64,000 nt of DNA, from contig NZ_BMWB01000022.1 of assembly GCF_014651015.1 (NCBI RefSeq), positions 62,001 through 126,000 on the forward strand, written 5' to 3'. This document shows positions 51,904 through 60,648 of this stretch, in pieces (within the stretch, counting starts at the first letter, position 1; each line of letters opens with the position of its first letter). The notes beneath the pieces were generated by a model. It was not told the origin of the DNA, did no database searches, and worked only from the letters and a program-made list of their open reading frames with translations. This stretch comes from Streptomyces xantholiticus. GTDB lineage: Bacteria; Actinomycetota; Actinomycetes; Streptomycetales; Streptomycetaceae. Made by a program: the position numbers and the translations under genes.

Positions 51904-52314
51904 ATGACCACCGCTCCGCTCGCCTCCGTGCTCTTCGTCTGCGTCCACAACGCCGGCCGCTCCCAGATGGCCGCCGGATTCCTCTCCCACCTGGCCGGCG
52001 ACCGGATCGAGGTCCGCTCCGCCGGCTCCATCCCGGGCGACCAGGTCAACCCGGCCGCCGTCGAGGCGATGAAGGAGGTCGGCGTCGACATCTCCGCCGC
52101 CACGCCGAAGGTCCTGACCACCGAGGCCGTCCAGGCGTCCGACTACGTCATCACCATGGGCTGCGGCGACGCCTGCCCGATCTTCCCCGGCAAGAAGTAC
52201 CTCGACTGGGCCCTCGAAGACCCTGCCGGCAAGGGCGTCGAAGCCGTCCGTCCCATTCGCGACGAGATCAAGACCCGTATCGAGGCCCTGATCGCCGAGA
52301 TCGACGCGCAGTAG
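51904..52314 (+). CDS. arsC: Arsenate reductase (LMW-phosphatase type)
   Basis: A 136-residue thioredoxin- or mycothiol-coupled arsenate reductase. The P-loop is C13VHNAGR19; MGCGDACPIFPGKKYLDWAL carries the second conserved cysteine pair, and ALEDPAG the catalytic Asp region. AAGGAAG lies before the ATG. It follows the frameshifted paralogue by 50 bp and is divergent from arsR. It probably provides the functional arsenate reduction here, but no arsenite pump (ArsB/Acr3) gene is in the window. Confidence 0.92.
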   Translation: MTTAPLASVLFVCVHNAGRSQMAAGFLSHLAGDRIEVRSAGSIPGDQVNPAAVEAMKEVGVDISAATPKVLTTEAVQASDYVITMGCGDACPIFPGKKYLDWALEDPAGKGVEAVRPIRDEIKTRIEALIAEIDAQ

Positions 52315-52384
52315 GAGGCGTGAACCTGTGCCCGACCCGACACCGCCACCGGCGACGACCTGTTCGGCAGCTCCACCTTCGTCG

Positions 52385-52690
52385 GCGGCGCCGGCGGGAA
52401 CGTGCGTGGGCTCATCGGTCCGAGTTCGTCGGCGCAGACGACCGTCGCGCCCTCGGGCGGGCATTGGGGTGGGAGACCACGCGGGCGGATGCCCGGGAAT
52501 GGTCGGCGGAGCCGGCCGAGTTGCACGAGCGGTTCGGGCATTGGTTCGCGAGGACCGAACCGCGTGAGTCGTCGTGGGCGTACATGCGGGGCTGATTGCC
52601 CGTTGGAGCGGAAGAACGGCTGAAAGCTCGCCGAGGGAGCCGGAGCCATGTCGGCCCCACGACCATCCGTTCCTTCGCGATCCGCGGCAT
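52385..52690 (+). pseudogene. IS701-family transposase remnant
   Basis: Reads ELHERFGHWFARTEPRESSW and AYMRG in one frame, then PLERKNG, stop, KLAEGAGAMSAP in the next. This follows the N-terminal pattern of IS701 transposases (F.R.E.R....YLRGLL.PLERKNGW.LAE.AG). The Trp codon has become a stop and there is a frameshift; the catalytic part is gone. From 52691 to 52857 nothing is recognisable. Confidence 0.6.
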
Positions 52691-52857
52691 GAGGCAGGTA
52701 CTGCGCGGTCCGTCGTGGCGGCACGGCTTCCGGGAGAGCCTCGGGCGATGGCCGGACCGAGAAGTTTCAGGAGCGGTGGACTTGTGTTCGCGATCGCCTG
52801 TCGGATCCTTGGCGGCGGCACCCTGCTCAACCCGGCCGCATGGGGATTGCTTTCAGT

Positions 52858-53361
52858 TCAGGCGGTCGGGGCGGACCGGCCAGGTGTCCAGGCGATGGAC
52901 AGGGTTCCGCCGAGCAGTGCTAGCAGGAGGCCGATGAGGAGTCCGCCGAGGTTGGACATCGGGATGGACAGCAGGGCGAGCACGGTGGCCGCCACGCCGG
53001 CGAACACCCGCAAGTGTGACTGGAACCACATGATCATACCGAGTGCGACGAGGAGTACGCCGATGACCAGTGAGCCGGATCCTGCGGTGGTGGCGATCCG
53101 GATGGCGAGAGTGTCCAGGGTGAGTGCTGCGTACGGCAAATACACGATCGGCACCCCGCCCAGCATCGTAAGGAGCCCGCCCCAGAACGGCCTGCTCCCG
53201 CGCCAGTCGCCGAAGCGTTGCCGGAAGGCCGTGAGCAGATGATGGCCACGTTTCAGGACATCGGAGTCGATGGAATGCGCCCCGGGAGAGCGTCTCTTAC
53301 GGAGGGGATGGAAAAGCGCCCGGAAGCAGAGCTTCCTCGTCGTCCCTTCCTTCAGAAGCAT
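52858..53361 (-). CDS. DUF6114 membrane protein
   Basis: A 167-residue protein with four membrane spans. FGDWRGSRPFWGGLLTMLGG, WFQSHLRVFAGVAATVLALL and SNLGGLLIGLLLALLGGTLS are the DUF6114 signatures. The first 50 residues are basic and atypical, so the real start may be nearer the first GHHLLTAFRQRF segment. It overlaps the upstream DUF6230 gene by 10 nt, its usual partner in Streptomyces. Function unknown. Confidence 0.8.
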   Translation of the reverse strand: MLLKEGTTRKLCFRALFHPLRKRRSPGAHSIDSDVLKRGHHLLTAFRQRFGDWRGSRPFWGGLLTMLGGVPIVYLPYAALTLDTLAIRIATTAGSGSLVIGVLLVALGMIMWFQSHLRVFAGVAATVLALLSIPMSNLGGLLIGLLLALLGGTLSIAWTPGRSAPTA

Positions 53362-53957
53362 TCGTTGACACCCTTGTAGATTCTCGTACTGCTGCCAATG
53401 GTCTTGGTGACCCTGGCGCTCGTCGCCACCACGATCGACCTTGAATCAGTGACCACGGACGAGTCGGACTCCTGCGCCGCGCTTGTGGGGGAGACGTTGT
53501 CCCCAGGCCTGACGCCGGGCCCCTTCGTGGCGACCCCGACGGCGATGCCGGTTCTGGAGTTCTTGGTTGTGACGGTGCCTTGATGCGCCTGGATCACATC
53601 CGAGTACGAGTCCTGTGACGTGACCCTTTCTGCGGTCACCCTGACGGTCACCTTGCCGATCAGCGGAATGCGCTGAACCGTGGACTGGCAGACGCCGTAG
53701 GACGTCGAGTGCGCTGCACCGGCTACTGTGACAGGGACGACCTTTCCGTCGTACCGCTTGTCGAATGCACCGTACTGGATCGCCCCGGTGACTTCGATGC
53801 GGTCGGCGGTCACTTTGAATTTCTGGTTGGAGATGAGGAACGACGCGGCAAGCGCACCCTGGGCTACGGCAACCAGCAGTGCCGCACTGGCGGCGAGGCT
53901 CGGCAGCATGAGGATGGAGAACAGCTTCCATCTGGTCCTACCGCGTGTTCTGAACAA
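53352..53957 (-). CDS. DUF6230 secreted/anchored protein
   Basis: A 201-residue protein with one N-terminal span (RWKLFSILMLPSLAASAALL) acting as signal or anchor. It is followed by a beta-rich external domain starting ALAASFLISNQKFKVTADRI, the DUF6230 signature. Two cysteines (YGVCQS and NECF) may pair. It precedes DUF6114 with overlap. Such pairs are conserved in Streptomyces and of unknown role. Confidence 0.8.
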   Translation of the reverse strand: MFRTRGRTRWKLFSILMLPSLAASAALLVAVAQGALAASFLISNQKFKVTADRIEVTGAIQYGAFDKRYDGKVVPVTVAGAAHSTSYGVCQSTVQRIPLIGKVTVRVTAERVTSQDSYSDVIQAHQGTVTTKNSRTGIAVGVATKGPGVRPGDNVSPTSAAQESDSSVVTDSRSIVVATSARVTKTIGSSTRIYKGVNECF

Positions 53958-54309
53958 CGCTCCTCCTTCTTACCGTCGCATTGCTCAGGGACGACACCGA
54001 CGACTTGGCGAACCGCGGGCCGCGCCGAGATCCCGATGTTCCGGCTGCTTTTGCACCTTGTTCGGGGAGTCGTGACCCGAGTGCCTGAAGGCAGGGACAG
54101 CCGAGGAAGGGAACCTGTTCTCCATGGAGCACCTTCCGGCCGACCCTGTGCGAGACGGTGATCAACCACCATTGCAAGATACCTGTTGATGCCCCTTGAA
54201 CCATTGCTGAATGGCCGCCGATCGGGTGGTGGCGCGTCTGGGACCGTGTTTCGAGATCTGACGTGTCGCTGGGCTGGTGTGGTCGTTGAACTTGTTGTGA
54301 GCGGGGCTG

Positions 54310-54395
54310 GGGGTGGGTATCCGTCGGACCTGACGGACGAGCAGGGGCTCTGCTGGAGTCGTTGCTTCCGTCGGAGCGGATGGGACCGAAGTGTG
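54310..54395 (+). pseudogene. IS5-family transposase N-terminal scrap
   Basis: GYPSDLTDEQ followed, one base shifted, by ESLLPSERMGPK is the start of an IS5-type transposase (YPSDLTDEQWALLEPLLP). Only about 30 codons remain. Confidence 0.5.
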
Positions 54396-54560
54396 CCGTC
54401 GATCTCCACTGCCAACGGGGCAATCGCGATGTCGGCGAACCACCAGCCGGGCAGCCAATTCAGCCGCTCGTCCAGGAACTGCTGCGCGGCTGCCACCACC
54501 GGCGCCTTCGTGGGACGGTCGGCGACCGTTTCAGCATGCGTACCTGCCGGCCCGGGGCCG
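54395..54560 (-). pseudogene. Coding-like fragment, possibly second immunity-type gene
   Basis: The minus strand reads ETVADRPTKAPVVAAAQQFL, then DERLNWLPGWWFADIAIAPL and AVEIDGTL, with good codon bias, and then ends against the IS5 scrap. It lacks a start with a ribosome site. It lies directly downstream of the YrhB-like gene and could be the start of another small domain protein cut by an insertion. The rest of 53958-54616 is featureless. Confidence 0.3.
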
Positions 54561-54616
54561 ACTCACCCGAAGTGGACCAGTAACGCGGTCTCGGCCTCGA
54601 CCCCTCGGCCAGACCT

Positions 54617-55171
54617 CTACTGGACCGGACCAGCAACCGTTTCGATGGGCAGGGGCGGCCACTTCGGCTCCTTCAGGGTAAGGCCTGCCAGCTCTTCCGG
54701 TGGTTCGGCACCGTCCTGAACGGTCGTGACGTAGGCCCTTGCTTCCTGCAAGCTCAGCCGCGGGGCCTGCTTGCGCAGGTGGCTCATCGCGGCCACGACG
54801 CCGGCGGAGTGGACGAGCGCGCGAACGGTGGAGGCCAGTGGATCAGGCTGCCTGATGCCCTTTGTCTGCAGGAGGTACTGCTCCTCCCAGCCCTCTTCCT
54901 CCCACCAGAGGGCGGTCACGTAGTGGATGCTCCCGTCGTGCCGGTCCACCAGGTAGTGGCCGCCGACGAAGCTGCCGCGCACGTCACGGGCGTGGGCCTG
55001 CTCCGCCGAGCGCCAGAAGACGAGCCAGCCGACCGCGCGTTCCTGCACGTGGTAGATGTCAGGCGTGAAGGCAGGCCCGCTCCATGGCCGCGTCGGCAGC
55101 TCTGTGGCCAGGAAGGACTCGACGAGATCGACGGCGCGTTCCTTGGAGATCACGATCTCATCATTCACCAC
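54617..55171 (-). CDS. YrhB / Imm35-like domain protein
   Basis: A 184-residue protein. The first 90 residues (KERAVDLVESFLATELPTRP, VGWLVFWRSAEQAHARD, HYLVDRHDGSIHYVTALWW) follow the YrhB/immunity-protein-35 pattern, a family that neutralises contact-dependent or polymorphic toxins. The C-terminal 90 residues contain a second helical region (SLQEARAYVTTVQDGAEPPE) also seen in Streptomyces homologues. No toxin gene is adjacent, so it may be an orphan immunity gene or a general regulatory protein. Confidence 0.65.
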   Translation of the reverse strand: MVNDEIVISKERAVDLVESFLATELPTRPWSGPAFTPDIYHVQERAVGWLVFWRSAEQAHARDVRGSFVGGHYLVDRHDGSIHYVTALWWEEEGWEEQYLLQTKGIRQPDPLASTVRALVHSAGVVAAMSHLRKQAPRLSLQEARAYVTTVQDGAEPPEELAGLTLKEPKWPPLPIETVAGPVQ

Positions 55172-55329
55172 AGGTCAACCGCTTTTCGGCATGCCGGCGC
55201 CGTCCCCACCGAGAGCTCAAATGCGCCTTGAGGCACCTTCCGCTTACCTGGTTGTCTGCCGGAGAGGTCGCTTCGTGAAAGCGCGAGGCCGGCGCCCAGG
55301 TCGTGTGTCCCCCTCGCTGCCCCCGCAGA

Positions 55330-55623
55330 CGCCCATCACTGTCGCGCTCACGGTCCACGGACAGCGCAGCGCCTTCTACGGTCCGCGGTCAGTGGCGAAG
55401 TGGAGCGGGTCACAGGCTCCGGCCCGCACGAGCACAACAGCGCGCTCTACATCTCCGTCGCCCTCGGACAGCTCGTTGCCGGTGGCGAGTTGAGCGAAGC
55501 CGACGTCACCGGCTGGTTCTCGCGGCCGCGCGCCAAGTCGGCCAGGGCGAGCGCGAGGCACAGGGAGCCATCGCCTCCGCACACGGGCCGGAGCGCAACG
55601 CCCTCCGGACGGTCGCCGCATGA
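55330..55623 (+). pseudogene. Possible primase/polymerase C-terminal remnant
   Basis: HEHNSALYISVALGQLVAGG followed by ELSEADVTGW, then (shifted) LVLAAARQVGQGEREAQGAI with ASAHGPERNALRTVAA and a stop. This resembles the helical tail of plasmid/phage bifunctional primase-polymerases (RNN.LN.AA..LGQLVAAG.L.E..V...L..AA...G....E...TI.SG). A frameshift and missing N-terminus make it non-functional. The match is by pattern only. Confidence 0.35.
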
Positions 55624-55629
55624 GCACTG

Positions 55630-55870
55630 GGACGCCGTCCCAGTTGGTGCAGCGGCGGTAGCGGATGAGGCTGCCGGCGATGCGGACGAAGGCGAGGAAG
55701 TGCTCGGCCTTGCGCTCGTAGCGGCGGTGCAGGCGGCGGCATCCGTTGAGCCGGCACATGCTCCGTTCAACGACCCAGCGATGCCGGCCCAGGCGGTTGG
55801 AAGGTTCGATGCCGCGGGGGGCGATGCGGGGCGCGATCCGGCGGCGGCGCAGCCAGTTGCGCGGATGGTC
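55630..55870 (-). pseudogene. IS5-family transposase C-terminal remnant
   Basis: The minus strand reads NWLRRRRIAPRIAPRGIEPS, NRLGRHRWVVERSMCRLNGC and RRLHRRYERKAEHFLAFVRI, ending YRRCTNWDG. This is the C-terminal catalytic-Glu region (the E in WVVERS) of IS5-type transposases. It lacks everything upstream. Confidence 0.75.
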
Positions 55871-56027
55871 GAAGTCGAGCAGGACGACCAAAACGACGGT
55901 CGCGAGGTCTCCGAACGATCGGTCAACTGTGGCCGTCGGAACCGGAACAATGCATTCCCTTTGTTGGTGTGACATGCGCAGGCCTAAGCTCAGCCGATCT
56001 TCAGCCAAGATGACTGGAAGGAACCCT

Positions 56028-59000
56028 GTGCACCCCTCCGTGTCGACCGACCCTGCCCTGGGCGGGCGAAGACCCCGTCGGAAGCAACGAGCCCTGGCGG
56101 CGGCCCTGCTGGCCGCTCTCGTGTGCGCCCCTCTGCCGCTGCTCAGTGAGCCCGCCTTCGCAGAGGACGCCGGCCCGTCCGCCGATGCCCCGGCGGTGCA
56201 GCAGACGCCCCGGGCACGGACCGAGATCGTGTCCGAACGCACCGAGTCGACCACCACCTGGGCCAACGCCGACGGAACGACCACCGTCGAGGCGTACACC
56301 GGCCCGATCCGGGTCAAGCAGCCGGACGGCAGCTGGCGCCCGATCGACACCACACTCGTGGTCGAGAACGGTGTGGTGCGGCCGAAGACGGCCGCCGCCG
56401 ACATCACCTTCTCCGGCGGCGGTTCGAGCCGGCCGCTGGCCGAGGTCTCCCGCGGCAGCCGGACGCTCGGCCTCGAATGGTCCGGCGAGCTGCCCGAGCC
56501 GCGACTGGACGGCCCGACCGCCGTCTACCCCGACGCCGTCGAGGGCGGCGACCTCGTGGTGACCGCCCTCAAGGAAGGCTTCTCCCACTCCGTCGTCCTG
56601 CACGAGCGCCCCGACGGCCCGGTCAGCTACCGGCTGCCCGTCTCGGCCGACGGGCTGACCCTGCACGAGACCGCCGACGAACGGCTGCGCTGGAGCGACA
56701 ACAGGGGCCGTACGGTGGCAACCGCACCGCTGCCGGTCATGTGGGGATCGGGGGAGGAGCGCGTCTCCGGTGAGCCCGAGGACCTCGCAGCCATCGACGT
56801 CACCGTCGAGCGGGACGCGGACACCGGCGACCAGGTCCTGGTCCTGGAGCCCGACGCGGAGTTCCTCGCCGACCCGGACCTGGAGTACCCGGTCACCATC
56901 GATCCGACCGACTCGCTGCTCGGCCCGGTGACCGACACGTGGGTCCAGTACGACGACTACCTCACCTCGCAGCGCGGTTCGACCGAGCTGAAGGCCGGCA
57001 CCTACAACGGCACCGAGAAGGCCCGCTCGTACCTGAAGTTCGACGTGGCGAAGTACGCCGGCAAGCACGTCCTCGACACCGACCTGCGCCTGTACTCGTA
57101 CTACTCGTCCACGTGCAGCACCACCAACTCCGGCAACCAGATACGCCGTATCACCTCGGCCTGGGACCCGTCGGCCATCACCTGGGCCGAGCAGCCGACG
57201 ACCACCTCGACCGGCGCCGTGACCTCCACCGCGGCCAAGGGCTACACCTCCAGCTGCCCTGCGGGCCACGTCTCCTGGGACATCGACGGGATCGTCCAGG
57301 CCTGGGCCGACGGCCAGCCGAACCACGGCGTGCGGATCGCGGCCGTCGACGAGACGGACCCGCTGACCTGGCGCCGCTACCACTCGGCGAACCAGACGGA
57401 CGGCTCGCACAACGCCGCCTACGAGCCCTCGCTGACGGTCACCTACAACTCCAAGCCCGGTACCGCGACGGCCGTCTCGCCGCTGTCCGGCACCTACACC
57501 TCGGACGCCACCCCCACCCTGTCCGCCAAGGCCACCGACGCCGACGCCCAGGCCGTCACGCTGACCTTCGAGGTCTGGGCGGCGAACGGGACCGCGGCCC
57601 TGCAGTCCGGCACGTCCGCCTCCGTGGCCTCCGGTGCGGTGGCGACCCACACGTCCGGCACCCTGGCGCCGGGCGACTACAAGTGGCGGGCCAGGGCGTC
57701 GGACGGCACCGACACCGGGGCCTGGTCGGCGTGGCAGACGTTCACCGTCGACACCACCGTCCCGTCCGCCCCGGCCATCACCTCCACCAGCCACCCCTCC
57801 GCGTCGGCCTGGTACAACGCCACCACCTTCACGGGCACGCTCGCCGCGACGGACACCTCCGGCGTGACCGGATACGCCGTCAAGCTCGACCAGAGCCCGA
57901 CGACCGCCGCCGGAACCACCGTCACGCAGACGACGGCCGACGTGAACTCGTCCGGGCGCACCGACGGCACCTGGTGGGTGCACGCGGCCGCCCAGGACAA
58001 GGCGGGGCTGTGGTCCCCGACCCAGCACCGCGGATTCAACGTCGACACCACCGCACCGGGTGCGCCCGGCGGCCTGGTCTCCTCCACGCACCCCGTGACG
58101 ACCAGCGCGTACGCCAACCGCACTGCGGCCTTCAGCTGGTCGGCGCCCACGGACCTTTCCGGTGTCGCCGGTTACGTGGTCACCGTGGACCGCGTCGCGG
58201 ACACCCTGCCGGCCACCACCGGCACCGTGCAGACGTCGACGAAGTTCACGACCACCGTCGACGCGGACGGCACCTGGTACCTGCACGTGCGGGCCAAGGA
58301 CCAGGCGGGCAACTGGTCGTCCACCGCCGCGCATCTGCCGTTCCGGGTCGACATGACGCTGCCGCCGAGCCCAGTGATCAGCTCGTCCACGCACCCGGAC
58401 CAGACGGGCGCGTACAAGAGCGGCTCCTTCAGCGCGACCTGGACCGCGCCCTCCGGCGCCTCCGCCGGATACAGCATCGTCGTCGACGGCACCGCCGACA
58501 CCGTGCCCGACAGCACGGCCGAGACGACCGGCACCTCGTACACGACGACCCGCACCGAGGGCACCTGGTACCTGCATGTGCGCGGCATCGACGGCAACGG
58601 CACGGGCGGGGCAACCTCCCACTACCGCTTCACCGTCGACACCACCGCGCCCGGCGCCCCGGCCGTGACCTCCACGGCCTACCCGTCGGACGCGTGGGCC
58701 GGCGGCGCGCAGGAGACCGGGACGTTCACGCTGACGCCCGACGGCACCGACACCCGGAGCCTGACGTACACGGTCGACGGCGGCACCGCGCAGACCGTCA
58801 CCACCACCGGCGGGCCGGTGGAGCTGCCGATCACCCCCGCCACCGAGGGCAGCCACCAGCTCGTCGTCACCGCGACGGACCGGGCCGGCAACCTCTCGGC
58901 CGCGACCGAACGCGCCTTCCACGTCGGACGGGCGGCCGTGACCGCGCCCGCCAACGGCGAGGTGCTCGTCGGCTCGGTCGACCTCGCGGTCAGCGCCCCG

Positions 59001-60647
59001 GCCTCGCTGACGGACGTCACCTTCCTCCAGCGGGCATCGGTGGCCGACCCGTGGGAAATCATCCCTGCCTCCCAGGTCACCCGCGCCGACGGCACCGCCG
59101 TGACGTGGCCGGTGCCGCTCACCGGCGGTGGGGCGCCGAAGCTGCTGTGGGACACCTCGTCCCTGTCCGGCAGCGGCGGACTGCAGATCGGCGCCCGCTT
59201 CGGCGGCGCCCACTCACCGCCCGCGGCCGAACCGGTCTCGGCGATCGTCGACCGTGTCGAGGTCATCGAGGGCGGCCTGGGCGACGACATGCAGGAGTCG
59301 GAACCCGCCCAGGCGTACGCCCTGGATCAGGCCGCGGCCCGCGCGGCGGAGGCCCCCGACGCCTTCGCCCCGCCCTACGTCGACCCGGCGACGGGTGAAC
59401 TGGTCGCGCCGGTCGTCGAGTCGGCCTCGGCCGACGCGGCGTCCGCCCCGATCCAGGTGACTCAGGCCCCGGCCGACGAGGGCAGCGGACTGCCCGCAGC
59501 GGACACGGAGGACGGCACCAAGCCCGACACCGAGCCCAACGAGGCGGAGACTCCGGCGCCGCCCGCCGACGGGTCCGTGGAGACCACCGGCGAAGGGTCG
59601 TTCGCGATGCCGGAGGACGCCACGGAGACCACTCCCGCCCCCGCCGGGCCGACCGTCACCGAGCAGGTCGCCCCGCGCACCGAAGTCGTGGAGCACAGCG
59701 TTACCGCGCTGGAGTCCGTGCGCGACGAGGTCCTCCAGCTGTCGGAGGCGGAACTGCCCGGCGTGAGCGGACTGCACGTCGCGTTCGTGGACGCCGCGGA
59801 GAACCGTGTCGTCGTGGAGACAGAGGCGGCCGCCCCGGAGCTGGTCACGGCCCTGGGCGAGCGGTACGGCACCGACACCGTCGCCGTGAGCCTCACCCCC
59901 GGTGCCGACGTGGTGGAACCCCTGGCGGACCGCCAGAACGACACCTCGCCCTACTACGGCGGGTCGCGCATCAAGTCGTACCTGACAACCAGCTCGACGG
60001 TCTGGTGCACGGCGGGCTTCGCCTGGCGGTACGACGGCAAGTGGTACATGGTGACCGCGGGCCACTGCACCACCGGCAACGGGGCCATCACGAACCCCAG
60101 CGGAAGCGACTACATCGGCCCCGTCGTCCGGGACAACTGGAAGAACGGGTACGGCTCCGTGAAGCTCTCCGGCCAGAGCTACTACTCGGGTGACCTGTCG
60201 CTGTACCGGGTCAACAGCGACAGCGCCGCGACGCCCCGGATCTACAAGGGCGGCAAATGGTCCAGCTCGTCGCGGCTCGTCCACGGTTACTGGGGGCGCT
60301 GGGCGCAGAGCGGTGACAAGGTCTGCACGGGCGGCATGATGACCGGCGAGTTGTGCGGATGGACGGTGACCGCGACCCAGGCGACCATCAACTACTCCGG
60401 CGGAACCACCGCCAAGAACATGGTCGTCGCCAAGAAGACGTCCGGAGCCTGCACCATCAAGGGCGACTCCGGCGCCCCGGTGTACACCGTCGACAGCAGC
60501 GGACAGGCCTACGCCAAGGGCATCCTCTCCGGCGGCGGTGGTGGCGGAAGCGACAACAGCGGTGGGTACTTCGACCCCTGCTGGCTGTACTTCACCGACA
60601 TCGGGCTGGCCAACAGCGCCTTCCCCGGCACGGTAGCGTCGTACTGA
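56028..60647 (+). CDS. Secreted DNRLRE/Ig-repeat protein with streptogrisin-like protease domain
   Basis: A 1539-residue secreted protein. The GTG at 56028 is chosen because GGAAGGA (56016-56022) lies 5 nt upstream; ATGs at 55974 and 56010 lack sites. A signal peptide ends near SEPAFAED. A WapA-like N-terminal region (about 40-290) and a DNRLRE/CBM96-type domain (about 300-480, SYLKFDVAKYAGKHVLDTDL) follow. Then come four or five Ig/FN3-like repeats, each opening VDTTAPGAPAVTSTAYPS-like, an acidic Pro/Ala linker and a propeptide-like segment. The C-terminal S1E protease has H1346 (TAGHC), D1389 (GDLSLYR) and S1481 (KGDSGAP). DNRLRE-Ig heads usually precede RHS or LamG parts of polymorphic toxins; here a protease takes that place. 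Confidence 0.85.
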   Translation: MHPSVSTDPALGGRRPRRKQRALAAALLAALVCAPLPLLSEPAFAEDAGPSADAPAVQQTPRARTEIVSERTESTTTWANADGTTTVEAYTGPIRVKQPDGSWRPIDTTLVVENGVVRPKTAAADITFSGGGSSRPLAEVSRGSRTLGLEWSGELPEPRLDGPTAVYPDAVEGGDLVVTALKEGFSHSVVLHERPDGPVSYRLPVSADGLTLHETADERLRWSDNRGRTVATAPLPVMWGSGEERVSGEPEDLAAIDVTVERDADTGDQVLVLEPDAEFLADPDLEYPVTIDPTDSLLGPVTDTWVQYDDYLTSQRGSTELKAGTYNGTEKARSYLKFDVAKYAGKHVLDTDLRLYSYYSSTCSTTNSGNQIRRITSAWDPSAITWAEQPTTTSTGAVTSTAAKGYTSSCPAGHVSWDIDGIVQAWADGQPNHGVRIAAVDETDPLTWRRYHSANQTDGSHNAAYEPSLTVTYNSKPGTATAVSPLSGTYTSDATPTLSAKATDADAQAVTLTFEVWAANGTAALQSGTSASVASGAVATHTSGTLAPGDYKWRARASDGTDTGAWSAWQTFTVDTTVPSAPAITSTSHPSASAWYNATTFTGTLAATDTSGVTGYAVKLDQSPTTAAGTTVTQTTADVNSSGRTDGTWWVHAAAQDKAGLWSPTQHRGFNVDTTAPGAPGGLVSSTHPVTTSAYANRTAAFSWSAPTDLSGVAGYVVTVDRVADTLPATTGTVQTSTKFTTTVDADGTWYLHVRAKDQAGNWSSTAAHLPFRVDMTLPPSPVISSSTHPDQTGAYKSGSFSATWTAPSGASAGYSIVVDGTADTVPDSTAETTGTSYTTTRTEGTWYLHVRGIDGNGTGGATSHYRFTVDTTAPGAPAVTSTAYPSDAWAGGAQETGTFTLTPDGTDTRSLTYTVDGGTAQTVTTTGGPVELPITPATEGSHQLVVTATDRAGNLSAATERAFHVGRAAVTAPANGEVLVGSVDLAVSAPASLTDVTFLQRASVADPWEIIPASQVTRADGTAVTWPVPLTGGGAPKLLWDTSSLSGSGGLQIGARFGGAHSPPAAEPVSAIVDRVEVIEGGLGDDMQESEPAQAYALDQAAARAAEAPDAFAPPYVDPATGELVAPVVESASADAASAPIQVTQAPADEGSGLPAADTEDGTKPDTEPNEAETPAPPADGSVETTGEGSFAMPEDATETTPAPAGPTVTEQVAPRTEVVEHSVTALESVRDEVLQLSEAELPGVSGLHVAFVDAAENRVVVETEAAAPELVTALGERYGTDTVAVSLTPGADVVEPLADRQNDTSPYYGGSRIKSYLTTSSTVWCTAGFAWRYDGKWYMVTAGHCTTGNGAITNPSGSDYIGPVVRDNWKNGYGSVKLSGQSYYSGDLSLYRVNSDSAATPRIYKGGKWSSSSRLVHGYWGRWAQSGDKVCTGGMMTGELCGWTVTATQATINYSGGTTAKNMVVAKKTSGACTIKGDSGAPVYTVDSSGQAYAKGILSGGGGGGSDNSGGYFDPCWLYFTDIGLANSAFPGTVASY

Positions 60648-60648
60648 C

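Noticed and set aside
56001..59213. A 1070-codon open frame on the minus strand opposite the DNRLRE/protease gene
   Set aside because: Low-complexity Gly/Arg/Val composition and periodicity mirror the Ig repeats of the real gene; no start signal.
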